A stretch of 64,000 nt of DNA from Salvator merianae. Lineage: Eukaryota > Chordata > Lepidosauria > Squamata > Teiidae. The DNA is taken from positions 7,517,474 to 7,581,473 of the forward strand of contig QVOM02000023.1 in NCBI GenBank assembly GCA_003586115.2, written 5' to 3'. Under the pieces are notes generated by a model. That model ran no database searches. It was not told the origin of the DNA and saw only the letters and a program-made list of their open reading frames with translations. Of the stretch, positions 1-12,839 are shown one piece after another; position 1 is the first letter of the stretch, and every line of letters begins with the position of its first letter. The position numbers were made by a program, and so were the translations under genes.

Positions 1-279
1 CAGCTGGAAGAAATGACACGGATCCTTCACACTTCACACTTTCTGTCATGAGAAGCACTTGCTGCCTCTTTCTTTCTCACTCACATGCAAGAGAACCACC
101 CAAAGCAACGCTCTCGTACCCTGTGCCTGCTTCCAGGGGTCCTGAGAGGGCAACCGTGAAAGCAGGCTAATGAGCTGGACCGGACACTGGCCCATCTCAA
201 CAGGCTTCTGTTAAGCTATTACGTCCTCACCTCACCACCACCAACCTAATTGACCTCAGAGGCTCATGACAGGGACTGG

Positions 280-495
280 GGTATCGCTATAGGACTCTGG
301 AACCCTTGGGCCTGAATCCCCACTTGGCCATGACGGTTCACTAGGTGACCTTGGACCAGTCACAGCCATCGTTCCAGCCGACCCACAGGGTTATTGTGGG
401 GGTACAAGAGAGAGGAGGAGAATGGTGTGCATTGCCTTAAGCTGTGTGGAGGAAAGATGCGGTATACAGTAGGTTCCACAATCAAATAAATAGAT
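280..495 (+). repeat. tRNA-derived SINE (squamate type)
   Basis: Contains CTAGGTGACCTTGGACCAGT, CACAGGGTTATTGTGGGG and a tail CAATCAAATAAATAG, the order seen in the common lizard SINE whose body reads GTGACCTTGGGCCAGTCAC. A related copy in the opposite orientation is at 47,240-47,457. Confidence 0.6.
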
Positions 496-1494
496 GTGGA
501 AGATAGAAACCGTGCTGGGCAGCTTCTCAACTTGCTGCTTTCTCTCTTCCAGGCAACAAGAGAGGTTCAAAGTCTTCATGGAGACCAGGGGACTCTTCAC
601 AGGACACAAAGATAGAAGTTTGGCAGGCTACTGCTTCCAGCTCAAGCCTCAAATAAAGCCAAATGTCAACACAATTTCATTTCCTCTCCCGAAAGGGGCA
701 TTTCCATCCTGGTCTTTGATACTTGGTAATTACGTTTTTACAGGTTTAAAGATTTCAAGTCTCCCGGCCTACGAAGATTTGTTTGAACTCGCTTCATTGT
801 CTTTTGCTTCTGGTCCATGTTTTTGTGATTAGTCATTAACCTTTGAACAGGAACTATTGCTTTTCGGCATAGATTATTGTCTTTGGTGTTCATCTGCATT
901 TTTAATTGTTTCCCCACCACATGACAGCTAGTTGCTAATGCACTAAATAAATTCATTAAACAAGCTTCGAACCCTGGGGCACCCATTCTTCACCAGCCAA
1001 GAAGCTTAGATTAGTGTGTGCACTGACAGCTCAGAAACATTCCTTTTAAGATCTGGACTCTAAAGGAAAACAAAGAGAAATGAAAGGACTTGATTTTGGG
1101 CTTCTCCTCTATCATTTGGCTACTTTTCTCCCAAATTGTTACCCTAACCTGAAAATAAAAACCTGTTATGAGTGTTCCCCAATAGTCCTGCTGAGAATCC
1201 ATAACTTTTTGCCCCTAAGACAGCATAGGTGCGTAACAGAAATTTAACAAACATCATCTTTGTGCAGACTTTTAAAACCTTCATTTGAATTCTCTGTCTG
1301 AATTCATAAGAAGCGGCTTCTCTACTTCCCTTAGCATAAAAACATTCTCTGTACAGCTCATGCCTTCAAGCAGACTTGGAAATGGTATTTCTATACTAAC
1401 AGAATTTCTATACAGGTGGAATGAAATCTATCAAAATACAGGAAACCAACCTACTCTTAGATAAATAAATTTTGTTAATGATAAGAACTTAAGA
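496..1494. other. no gene recognised
   Basis: Short open frames on both strands lack any family motif. No structured repeat was recognised. Confidence 0.6.
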
Positions 1495-1905
1495 GAGGCC
1501 ATGACCCATTCAGTCCAGCATCCTGTCTCACCCGGTGCCCCATCAATTTCCTCTGGGCATCTCAAGCAGAAGATGAAGGCAAAACCTTCACCTGCTCTCC
1601 ATTTCCTGCAAATGGGTTTTATAGGTATCTTGCTCGTCTCTCCACCCAGGAGACAGTACCTAGGCATCCATTCTAGTAGCCATTGATACACCAGCCCTCC
1701 ATGAATTTATCCCACCGTATCAGAGAAGCCCTGCTGGATCAAGCCACAGTCCATCAAGTCCACCACCACAACTCGCACAGTGGACCACCCACTACTTCTG
1801 TGTGCTCTCAAGCAGAAGATGAAGGCAAAACCCTCACCTGCTCTCCACTCCCTGCAAATGGCCTTTAAAAATATCCTGCCTGTCTCTCCACCCTGGAGCT
1901 CATAC
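1495..1905 (-). repeat. two adjacent 3' ends of a CR1/L3-like LINE
   Basis: Two head-to-tail copies (about 1,495-1,715 and 1,721-1,905) share AGCAGAAGATGAAGGCAAAA and the surrounding CCAGCATCCTGT / CCTGCAAATGG phrases. The longer copy at 8,322-8,800 carries the LINE ORF end on the minus strand, which gives the orientation here. Confidence 0.65.
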
Positions 1906-1944
1906 CAATGACGTCTTCCGGTACACCTCTAAAACCTCAGGGTA

Positions 1945-2215
1945 TTGAATAGAATAGAATCATAGAATCATAGAGTTGGAAGGGACCTCCAGGGTCATCG
2001 AGTCCAACCCCCTGCTCAATGCAGGATTCCCTAAAGCATCCCAGACAGATATCTGTCCAGCCTTTCCTTGAAGACCTCCAGCAAAGGAGAGCCCACCACC
2101 TCCTGTGGCAACCTGGTCCAGTGACTGATTGCCCTTACGGTCAGGAAGTTTTTCCTAATATCTAGCCTGTATAGATATTGGGCAGGACAAAAATGCAAAT
2201 AGATAGATAGATAGA
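1945..2215 (-). repeat. CR1 LINE 3' end
   Basis: On the minus strand it encodes the CR1 ORF2 C-terminus (LPQEVVGSPLLEVFKERLDR) and runs to the diagnostic ATTCTATG-type terminal repeats at about 1,948-1,978. A short TAGA microsatellite adjoins it at 2,199-2,213. Confidence 0.85.
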
Positions 2216-2995
2216 ACAATACCGGTGGATGCAGGCCAGGAAAATCCTAAATCAGAGAGATGGCAAAACCAGCTGCAAAGCCACAACTGACGAATGAGAG
2301 GAAGACGGTGAAAGGGAAGCCGCAATTGTAAAGAATCTGACGTCTGTGGTCCTATCCAAAAAGAAAAAGAAGCCCTGAAGATATGAAACGGTAAGAAGGG
2401 CTATGTCAGCGATAAACCTAATTTCGACAAAGAAATAGAGCACGGCGTGTTCTCCGTATATTTTGCGCTTGTAATAAGTTGTCAGATTTGTATCTCCCCG
2501 TCGTATCCAAGAAGCTTATCCTGTCAGCAGCCGGCTGGGACAAGACAGCCGGGGGGGGGGGGGGGCGAAGAGAGAGAGGAGGTGACTTGCTTTGGCCTGC
2601 GCAGGCAGACTTCACGACCCGATCAAGCGGTCAGATCTCCCTACTCCAATTTCAGCAATAATCCCGACAGTGGCATCTAATCCTAAATCTACCTTAGGTT
2701 CCGCCATAATCTAGACAGACATTAAGAGCACTAAGTATTTATTGCCGTCTTTTTTCCCTAGTGATTTCCAGATGCGCTGGTCTCCAGCTCCTATTCGCCT
2801 CAGGCAGCACTGCCAAAAGACACCAGCTTTATAGAAGTTGGAACTAATATTTTTGCTTTTTTAGCCAAGACTAAAGATACTGGTTAACTAGTGATATGTA
2901 GGTATGGCATCTTTTTAGCCTCTGAGGTGGTGAAACAGGGCAGGTTCTAGCCCGACCTGGAGCACAGAGGTAGATAAACTCTGAGATTTCAGATG
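2216..2995. other. no gene recognised
   Basis: Apart from the G15 tract, nothing with a recognisable motif was found. Confidence 0.55.
2551..2565 (+). repeat. G15 homopolymer
   Basis: Fifteen consecutive G, followed by a purine-rich GAAGAGAGAGAGGAGG stretch. It could form a G-quadruplex but has no gene context. Confidence 0.8.
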
Positions 2996-3002
2996 CTGGA
3001 CA

Positions 3003-3365
3003 CGGAAGAGGAGCCTTGCTGGATCAGGCCGTCGTCCATCTAGTCCAGCATCCTGTTTCACGCAGAGGCCCACCAATTGCTTCACCTGTTCTCAACTCCC
3101 TGCCAATGGACTTTAGAGGCATCCTGCCTGTCTCTCAAATCTGGAGGTAGTACCTAGGCACCCATGCTAGACAAGAACATAAAAGGAGCCCTGCTGGATC
3201 AGGTCACAACCCATCTAGTCCAGCATCCTGTCTTCCACCGTGGTCCACCAATTGCTTCAGAACATTCTAAAGCAGAAGGCAAAGGCAAAACCTTCACCTG
3301 CTCTTGACTCCCTGCAAATGACCTTTACAGACATCCTGCCTGTCCCTCCAACATGGAGGCAGGCA
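3003..3365 (-). repeat. second doublet of CR1/L3-like LINE 3' ends
   Basis: Two copies in the same orientation (about 3,003-3,165 and 3,177-3,365) each start near GAGGAGCCTTGCTGGATCAG or a variant and include the CCTGTCTCTC/CCTCCA..GGAGG stretch. Confidence 0.65.
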
Positions 3366-6300
3366 TATGTGCAGATGGCATAAGTGCCATGGTCTGGCAC
3401 GGTACAACCAGACTTCCAGTGTCATTTTTCTGGACATCAAAAAGTAGCACCAGAAATGCACCCAGGCCAAGCAGCCCCAGCCGGCAACTTGGCATGTGCC
3501 ACAGGTAGCCCAGTCCATCTTGGGACAGGTTACCTGCTTCAGACCAGCACAGTGAAGAACAGCCTGTGCTGTGCAGACAGGCTCCTAGGCTCTAGCCTCA
3601 GACTCCAGCCATTACACTAGCCTGGCTTCCGACATGTTGCTGAACTTGATGGGCCTCACCATCCAACCCAGTAGAAGACCTCTTTGGCAGCAATGTCTGT
3701 TTGAGAATATCTTCGCCCTCCCTGCCTTCCAACACCCCCATCTCCTTTCATCGCCAGCCCTTGAAGCAAGAACTCCAGGAGATTGTGCAGAAAGAAAAGC
3801 CCTCACCTTTGCGTCTGCTCCTTCGCTTTCATTATACTCTAGTGCCCTCTATTTCACCCAGAAGAGTATTGACTTCAGCTCAGCGCACAAAGTAAGCAGC
3901 TGCTTGTGCTTCTCTCTCTCTCTCCAAAGAGATGTCAGAAAGCAAAGGAGATGATGACTTTGAATGGCTTAATAGAGAGCTAAGTGCACCAGTCTGAGGT
4001 GTGCCTTGTGTTGCAGAACGGCATTCAAGCCGGCTGCGGAAATAACAGCAAAATTAACAAGTCTCTGTTGATACACCGTGTCAGTTATACACACAGCTGC
4101 CATTTATCCCATAACTGTAGAAAGCGTTTGTGTCTTTACAGAGTTCAGAAGGGTTCTCCTGTTTGGATAACAACTCCCATGAACCTCAGCCTGAGTGACT
4201 AAGAAAAGGGGGGGGGGAGAATTTTGCAGAGGGGGGGTATTGACAGGTAGTTAGGTGAGCCTGCAAACAGGAACAGTCGACACTGCAATGTTCTGTTGCA
4301 AGTCCCATTTTCTGCTTTGACGCAAGAAAAGCATTTATTGTTCACTTATTTACTGAACTCCAATGCAGTGGCTCAAGTCTGGGCTTTGAATAGATTATTT
4401 AGAAAGGGAAATCTGGTGGGGGCATAATGCCCTGCTAGATCACACCAGTGGCTTCCGCTCCTAAAGAGATATGCACAAACCTTTTTTTTCCCCCAGGTTT
4501 GGCTCGAATCTAACCAGATCGCACAAGCTCCAAACAAGCTGGAATCAAACATTGGACAGCGCAAGGAAGTTTGAAGATCGGCTAGAAAGTTCTGCACAGG
4601 AAACAATGGAGGAGAGCAAGTGAGGCCAGTGGGGTGAAAGCTCCACAGGGTTCGAGTTGGAGACCCCAAAATTAGCATATGATTCTGGAAGGCCTCTGGA
4701 AAGAGCCCTGACACATCTCAGGGCCATCAGATACAGCCATGATTTTTTATGAATTTTTTTGGAAATGTCCCATTCTTTCCAATGGAGCAGGTGAGAGAAT
4801 TCCTTACAAAAATCTTAAAAATTTAGAGCAGCCTCCAAAAGATGTGCTGTGTGCAGTGGACTTTCCTGTCACCTCCCCCTGGAGCCGCTTGCCAAATTTG
4901 GACACTCTATTTCAACGTTAACTGCAGGGACAACCCACCCTGTGAAGTAGGCCAGCATGGACAAAGTTCTGCAAACTTTAAGCTGATGCCCCAAAAATGG
5001 CTGTGTGGATTTAGGGGGAGGGGCCTCAGGAGGCCCCACACCCACCCTTGAAGCAATTGGACGCAGGTGTAAGTTCTTTCAGAACTTTCCCATCGTAAAA
5101 GTTTGCTCTTTTTGCTATGGGATAGGAATTAGAAAAAGCAGCTGGCCCACAGCAAAGCCAAGTTACAGCAGAAAGAGTAGTCAGACTAAAACAGAGAACC
5201 CAGCAAGCACCCTCTTTGAGCCAGGAAGTTCACAAATTGCAGTAGTTCTGACTCCAAAAATGTTCACATGAAAGGAACACAGCTCTCTTTGTCCTTTTAT
5301 ACTGTTCAATTCCCTTCCTTGAGTTGCCCCCCCCCCTTCCTGGTTTCCAAAGCAGACAAAGGTATACCTATTGCCCGGGCACAAACAGATAAACAAAGCA
5401 AAGTAGCCAACAGCCTTTATACAAGCAACCATAGAAATCTCTATCACCCAATTGCAAGAGGCAACACAGTAACCCCTAGTTGAAGATCTATCAAAAAATG
5501 GTGAGTGACTTATTGCAGAACAAGGATGGAAATAATAAAGCCACAGCCTCTTTGAACTGCTTCAGACAGCTTTCCAAACACACCATGAATTCACCTCCAA
5601 CAGCCCCTGTTCGGCTCAGTAGTGAACATTCGAACACCCCTTGTTTGTTGCAAACTCACAAACCAACCAGTTTGGCTAATCGTTGCAAGGACTAAGACCA
5701 TGAGTTAGGCCCCGTCTCTTCCACTGTACTTGACTTGTTTATTTCATAAAACAAACCTCACACACTGGGAAGAGGACTTCAACGCAAGCAGGATCCCCGG
5801 TACTGTATTTCTGATATGCAAAATCTATTTAAAAGAGATCAGCAAAATCACAAGACAGACCCAAGTCATCTTCTCAGAGTGGAACAGCAAGGACCATCTC
5901 ATGAAGTTCTTTTCCTCTTCCAGTGAAGCAAAGTTCTCAAAGAGAGAAAGGTGAGCTTCACCATGGTTTTGTATTGTAGGAAAGCAACTGTGACATTGGA
6001 AATAACAACTTCACAAGCTCCTTGGAGTTTTATAAGAGGGTCTATCCCTATATTATCTAATACGGCCACCCGGGGTGAGCAAAATGCCCTGAGTAAGAGG
6101 GACATGGCAACCTCAAATGCTTCAGGAAGCATCTGAAGCAGCTGTGATGCTCTGCCTTGACCTCAGCGGAAATCAACCATTTCATAGGTGAAAAAGAGTA
6201 AAATTTTATTCCGACTTCCATGATCAGCTCGGAACAACTAAATTTTGACAGGCGTGCAAAGGGTTGCTAACACAGGGTTTATGTACAGGTCTCTCCCTCC

Positions 6301-7379
6301 CTTCACAACAATATATCTGTGCTTCTCCACTTTCCCTTCCCAGCTATCAACCAACTTTCCTGTTTATCTTCCCACCTTCTTTTCTCCCTCCTTTTTTTCC
6401 TGCCTAGAATATTTGAGTTGGTTGTCCCTTTAGACACCCCAGGCTCTCTGACAGGTGTGCCATACCTGACAACAGCATCTGTGCATCATCAAACACCCAG
6501 CAAGGCCTTCTCTGTCTCCTGCAAGTATATCTGAACCCACGTAGGCTGCATCCAGACGCCACTTTATTCTGGAATATCCAAATGTAGTGGATGAAGTAAG
6601 CGACGTCTGGATGCAACCTGAAGCAAAATGGCCAGCTGGAGAAATTATCTTCCAGAGACGTTTCTCCTCACCCTCTGGTCCCAGGACACAGTTCAAATAC
6701 GCCCCCTCAGGACTGTGATTGAACAGCACCCTTTCCCCCCTATCACTTACAGTTCCTTAAAATGCAGCTTATGTCCCCACCTCCTGGTCACCCGGTCACC
6801 GTTTCCCAAGGCAGCGTCTTTGGGATGGAATCTTAAAACATCTCTCCATTCTTCCTAGGCCCCAAAGATTCTTCACAGCACGCTGCTGAAACTCACAGTA
6901 ACCAAGTGGTTCTGTAAAGCTTCCTTTGGCAACGGGATTTTCCCTCTCCCCTGCCAGTAGCACGCCAGTGCCAGGGTATAAAATGTCCCTCAACTGAATT
7001 CCTCCCATCTGAACAGCATTCATGCCCCATTGAGGCCCAACCAGCCCTTCCAGGATGGCAAAGGTGTTTTATGGATGGAGTAGCTTTTAATGAGGCTACC
7101 TGCTAGACCCATCCTTCTTCCGGGAACATTGCTGCAAGCTTGTCTCCTTGTCGGTGCAACAAAAAAAAAAAAGTCAATTTCGTTGCTTGGGGCTGAATTC
7201 ATGGTCCAGTGGCAGACAATGAGCTCATGCAGACAGCAGAAAGCCACAATTCACCAGGGAGAGGAGCGGCGAAGAAAGAGGAACTTCCCTTGGGCTCCAA
7301 ATCCATCTCTGCCACTGCAAATTGCCTTCGTGGGCTTACAGGAAGGAAGGAAGAGAAGGGAGGGGAGAGGAGGCAAAAC
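3366..7379. other. 4-kb interval without a recognised gene
   Basis: Only short open frames without motifs are present. A short ACAACTCCCATGAACCTCAG phrase near 4,168 resembles the hAT-like family listed at 25,872-25,994. Confidence 0.5.
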
Positions 7380-7422
7380 TAGGGGTGTGCAAAACACCAT
7401 TTTGAATGCTATTCAAAGCTCC
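7380..7422 (+). repeat. fragment of the foldback hAT-like family
   Basis: Begins TAGGGGTGTGCAAAA, like the heads of the copies at 29,893, 32,717 and 36,957, and is cut off where the candidate LTR begins. Confidence 0.4.
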
Positions 7423-7874
7423 TGTTAGTCACTGCTGTGCTGTTTCCTATTGGTCTTACTGCAGCCGTATTTTATGCCACTCCATGAAATAACCATGTGA
7501 ATCTCTTAATCGTGTAGGTATGCTAGGTATTTTTCTATACGGTGTCCTGCTAATAGCTAGACCCAGATGCATGCTGGGTAGGAGGGAGGGAGGGAGGGGC
7601 AGAGGGAACGTGAGAATGTTTGGGATAAGAAGCAGCTGTCTCTTCTCAAGATTTAGAATGTGCAATTCAAGGACGCCAGGTGAACGGGATTGTTACTGGT
7701 GTGTTAAGAGATAAAACCTGTAAGAGAGCTGTGTATAATTAGGAGAGGTTCTGAGAACCAAGGCTCTCTGCAAGTATCAGATTCTGTGCCATGGATGTCT
7801 GAATAAAGTTTACACTCTTACTCTGGAGGAATCCCTTATTTCTGCCTGAGGTTCTGGCAGAGTCTCACATTACA
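7423..7874 (+). mobile_element. possible solo LTR
   Basis: The segment begins TGTTAG and ends CTCACATTACA, with an AATAAA at 7,802 about 70 nt before the end, an LTR-like layout. No clear target duplication was found. The stretch ending ..GACATTACA at 17,574 has a similar AATAAA-then-ACATTACA ending. Confidence 0.3.
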
Positions 7875-8321
7875 CCTGCCTTGCATGAGATGTATAGCAA
7901 GATGAGCACTTACCTTGCCACACCTTGCCCCTGTCTGCCCCTGCTGGCCTTCTTGGCAGGTTCTGAAATTAAAAATAATCATCATAATAATAGCTAATTG
8001 CACAGTCCAACACAACAACCTCACTTCACCCATACCAGCCTCATGGGTGTGAGTTCAACCACGTCCTGCTTCTCTCTATGGCATGTTTCAGTTTAGGGTC
8101 AAAAAACCTGTGCATAAACAAGTAATGATGCCCTCTCATAAGGCATGGCTCCCAGTAAGTATGTAGACACATCCTTCCTGTTTTCTTGGTGACAATACAG
8201 AATTGATGCGATAAAACAGAATTGTTGGGTGCGGGGTTGATGTGGATGCAGTTCTAGCACTCAACTGTCCCAGCTTCCAGCTATGTTCAGAGAGGTCAGC
8301 TGTACAGAACTGAAGCTTTAC

Positions 8322-8800
8322 ATAAGAACAAAAGAGGAGCCTTGCTGGATCAGGCCACGGCCCATCTAGTCCAGCATTCTGTTTCACACAGTGACCCACC
8401 AATTGCTTCCGGGCATCTCAAGCAGAAGACAAGGACAAAACCTACTCTCTGCAAATGGCCTTTAGAGACATTCTACCTATCTCTCCACCCTGGAGGCAGT
8501 ACCTGGGCATCCATTCTAGTAGCCATTGACACACCTGTCCTCCATGAATCTGTCCAATCCATTCTTAAAGCTATCCAGGCTGGTTGCTGTCACCACCTCT
8601 TCTGGTAGTAAATTCCATAGACTGATGGCCCTCTGGGTGAAAAAATATCTCCCCTTTTCGGTCCTAACTCTCTTGCTCATCACCTTCATAGAGTGCCCCC
8701 TGGTCCTAGTGTTATGTGAAAGAGAAAATCCTTTTTTCTCTAGCCACATTCTTCACGCCATGCATGATTTTATATTCTTCAATCAGGTCCCCTCTTAAAT
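8322..8800 (-). repeat. CR1/L3-like LINE, longest copy with ORF2 C-terminus
   Basis: The minus strand encodes RYFFTQRAISLWNLLPEEVV, then ATSLDSFKNGLDRFMEDRC, the usual C-terminal motif of CR1/L2-type ORF2, followed by the 3' UTR shared with the shorter copies. This copy identifies the class of the whole CTGCTGGATCAGGCC family in the window. It is a 5'-truncated, inactive insertion. Confidence 0.75.
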
Positions 8801-11800
8801 GTCCCTTGTGACCCAGGACCAAAGGCAGCTGGATCCTATCATGGAATATCCCTCGGGTGGAAGGAAGGTTGTCAGACATATCAGAGCAGGGGGAAAGGAA
8901 ACAGACCTTAGAGTACGATCGAAAGGGACAACAGAAGAATCTGAAACCATTTTTAGAGGGATACTGTTTATAATTCTACGTAAAAAGTCCTACCCATTTC
9001 GGTTGGTTGCCTTCTTCAGGCAAAATGCAACTGTAACTCCACAAAGAGCCTTAGAAGACAGGGACTCCCCTAAATTTGATGGTTGCTTTGAAGAGGGAGT
9101 TTCAGCCGATTGCCTACACAGCAATTTGTGGAGTTTATTTTCTCTCGGCCTTCTGGCCATTTCCATTCCATTGTGCTTTTATCAGCTGCGAGGCAACTTC
9201 TCTGCCGGCGCCTGTCCTACCTAGGAGTTTGTTGACATAACAGTGCAGCTACTGGGCTCATAAGCCTGCTTCTGAGGTTTAACTGCAGCAAATGGAGTAG
9301 CATTAATATAGTCAACGTACGCGGAGCTCTGCGAGAAATTTATGCTTGCAATAACGCGACTGCACAAGAGCCCGAAAGATGAAAGCGGGCTTCCTCCTTG
9401 CTTGAAGCAAACCAGTGGAACTCAGTTTACTAAAAATAAATAAATAAATATCTTTCCTTTTTCCCCAAATCCAACACACTTTAGGCAGCTTAAAGAACCT
9501 GAATATATACACAAGATGCCAGCAAGAACAGCACAGTCTAACTTTCATTTCAAGGTCTCCGTAGGCTCTGCTGAACAAAATACTATTTCCTTTCCAGTAA
9601 ACACGCAAAGACCACATTTGTTCTTCTTGTCCTCTGCACAGCATTTGAGGAGCTAATTCTAAGCTTTCCTCTCTCTGCCACGTATTACGGGAAAAGGTTG
9701 GCCCTACCTCTTGCAGAGCAAACCTGCAACCCTTACTTTCCAAGTCCTTGCTCCGTCGCTGAGCTGCTGCATCTCCCAGCCCCATCTACCACACTGGCTT
9801 TAACCTAACTGATCCCTTTTCCCTTATTCTTCTTCAGATCTTTTAAAAGATCTTTTAAATTTAAAGTGTTTCCTTATGATTGTGAGCGACCTTGAGCTTG
9901 TGATTTGGAAAGGCACCATGTAAACAAACATTGAAGGAGTGTGTGAATTACACAATATATAGTGAATAGGGATCAGAGCACTGCAGTCCAAAAAATAAAC
10001 TTTTTCTAAACTCTGGGTGTAGGTGAATATGGCCTGCTTCCTTTCTGAATATTCATAGAAGACAGGGAGAAATGATGCCTTCCGGTGACAATTATCGGCC
10101 CGTAGATCTTATGGTTAGCTGGAACATGTAAAGACTTCTAGGTGTATTCTTTGTCTATTTCCTACATTGTAGGCAGCCCCTTGCCATTTTTTTCCAAGCT
10201 TGGAAGCTAGGCAGGGACCAGAACTCATTGATATTTGGACTGTGAAGTTGGAAAATGGAAATGGAAAACAACTCCTGTGATATTGCCTAGAAAGCTGCAT
10301 GGGTCTGTCCATTCAATCAGGAGAAGCTGACCCCAGTATGGAGCAATTTTTACTTTTATCCTGTCCTTGTCATTCTCTGAGTCAAGAAGGTCACAGAAAG
10401 ATCACACACTTTCCCTCCAATGTCACGGAGAATTACATTCCACCTCTTTTGCAATAAGCATGCTGTCTTCATCTGCGCTTGAGAATTGGAGCAGCAAAGA
10501 GAAAATTATCAATGAAGGGACTAATGTTCCGTTTTACAACAGGCCATCAAAAATCTATTTGGGGGCCCAACGGAAGTCTACAGAGATGCCTTGGTTGATT
10601 TTTCAGCTGCTTTGGGTTTCGTACATGAGCAGTGTAGTGGCATTAGAATAAAGTAGCTGATAGTGCCATGGGTATAGTGAAGTTTCCTAGACCAGGTTCA
10701 TATGGCCATGAAGAACATCTTACAGGACACATTGGAGAAGCCACTGCAGTCGCAATCATACCAATACCCCCCCCCAACCAATCAGGTTAGGGTGTGACCG
10801 TGACCTTCTGGTCCCACTTTGGTCTTATTTGTTTGTTGCATTTTCTTCCTGTCCAACGGCAAAGAGGCTTGGGGCAAGCCACTGGGACTCAATTTAAAAC
10901 ACTGTAAAAATACAATTAAATTTTAATAAATTAAACCTTAGAATTCTAACATATTAAGATCACAGACCAGTGAATGGGAGCGGAGGATAGACTTCCTCTT
11001 CATCTAATGACCAGGGTAAAAGACACGTGTCCTCACCAATTGCCTAGGAATGCATAATAACAGGTCCTAATGCACTTTAGAGGTGCAGTCATTCCCCACT
11101 CTGGGAGCTAACACAGAGAAGGCTCTCTCACAGTTTCTCCCACGACTTTAGGGTCAACGACCAATGCCCCAGCCCTGAGAGGTGGTGACTTTTAAGAACG
11201 GAGCTTTTGCTTCACGGGAACATGAAACTACAGTTTTGGACCTCTGCTCAGAACCTAAGAAGCACACCTCATTTGCTTCGAGAGCAGAATCTTCACTTTC
11301 CAAGAGAAGATTAGAATCCCGAAGTCTGCTCAGCCAGCACAGACAATAAATGTGCCACGCTGCCAGAGGAAATTAAAAAGTTGATAGCCACGAAATGTGA
11401 GCTGCTATCAACAAATGAATTCTGCCCCCCTCCCACCAAGCAAATGCTCTAATGCGAGGAAACGGCTGACATCTGTACAGGCAGATTATATTGTTCTCAC
11501 CTGCCCACTGCCCCCCCCCATCAACTTTCTCATAATCTCCCTCCCAGCCACAGAGAGATAAGCATCCCCCAAGAACACTTCCATATGGATTTCTGCTTGA
11601 AATGCGCATCACTCAGAAGGCAGCCTTGAACTGAAAGCATCTCAAAAAAGAAAAAAAACCCACGTAAAGTTCTCGCCTGTGTAACAAAAAGCAAAACACA
11701 AACACACCACTAATTCTTCAGACTTGTCAGGCTTGGGAACTGTGATTCTCTGACTTGACCCAAGCAGAAATACCTCTCTCCATTGATAAACAAGAGTCAG

Positions 11801-11955
11801 GATTTACTGTCTTCAGGATACAGCTCTAGGCACTAACTTGTCAAGGATACGGCAGGTTGCTCTGATCCTGCTTGTATAAGTTCTCCTTCCCTTTTGTGAC
11901 AAAATATTGCACTTGACAGCAAGCCATCTTTCCTGGTTTTGGCTTTCTGCTTTAA
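8801..11955. other. no gene recognised
   Basis: A 141-codon open frame (8,799-9,224 plus) and a 157-codon one (9,312-9,785 minus) have no family motif or splice context. An 18-nt perfect palindrome lies at 9,836-9,853, next to a LINE/SINE-like tail. Confidence 0.5.
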
Positions 11956-11959
11956 TTTC

Positions 11960-12250
11960 CCGCTCTGTTTTGACAGCAATCAGCCTGGATAGCTTTAAGA
12001 GTGGATTGGACAGATTCATGGAGGTCAGGTGTATCAATGGCTGCTAGAATGGGTGTCTAGGTACCACCTCCAGGCTGGAGAGACAGGTAGGATGCTTCTA
12101 AAAGCCATTTGCAGGGAGTGGAGAACAGGTGAAGGTTTTGCCTTCGTCTTCTGCTTGAGATGCCCAGAAGCAATTGATGGATGACTGGGTGAGACAGGAT
12201 GCTGGACTAGATGGGCTGTGGCCTGATCCAGCAGGGTTCTTCTTATGTTC
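11960..12250 (+). repeat. CR1/L3-like LINE 3' end
   Basis: Plus-strand copy: the FKSGLDRFM-type ORF end (TAGCTTTAAGAGTGGATTGG) is followed by the shared 3' UTR ending GATCCAGCAGGGTTCTTCTT. Confidence 0.7.
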
Positions 12251-12319
12251 CCACCTGGACAGTTTAAACGTATTAACCTTTTATGCCACTCCTGACAGGA
12301 ACACGTCCTTAATCCCAAA

Positions 12320-12400
12320 AGCTCTCTGGATGCTGTGAACTTCAGCTCCCATCTAACCAGCCATCTTGGCCAGAGATCAAAGGATGATGGAAAGCAAAAT
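12320..12400. repeat. hAT-like nonautonomous fragment
   Basis: Contains TTCAGCTCCCATCTAACCAG and CATCTTGGCCAG, a diverged form of the ACTACAACTCCCATxATCC family also seen at 26,618-26,700. Confidence 0.35.
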
Positions 12401-12839
12401 CTGACATCCTGAGCAACATCCTCTCTCTCCTTATTTACAAGAACATCTAATCACAGCTAGCAAAGGAAGAAGCAGCAGGAAGGAGGATTATTAAGTCACA
12501 CCCCGCTCCGTCCTGAGAACACTGGACTTCATCCTTCACAAGCTAACAATAGATTAAAATTTGCTGGATAACTCAGGGTCCAGTCACACCTAAGTTTCAA
12601 TCCAGCTTCAGTCCACTTTTGAATTTTAAAAAAACACATCAGCAAAGTGACTAATCCTTTTCTTTCCACATTATCTAACCCAAAGGTGGATTTTCTGAGT
12701 TGGATAATGCTGAAAGAAAGCATCTTATGACTTCACTGATGTGTGCTCTCAGTTTGAAAGTGGACCGAAGCTGGTGTGGCTGCGCCCTAAGAATGCCCCC
12801 CCCCTTGCTCCTAAGGGCTGCCAGTACGGCACATTCTGA

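Noticed and set aside
8799..9785. Open frames of 141 codons (plus) and 157 codons (minus)
   Set aside because: No family motif, low-complexity-free but unrecognisable translation, no promoter or splice signals, and the first begins inside a LINE end.
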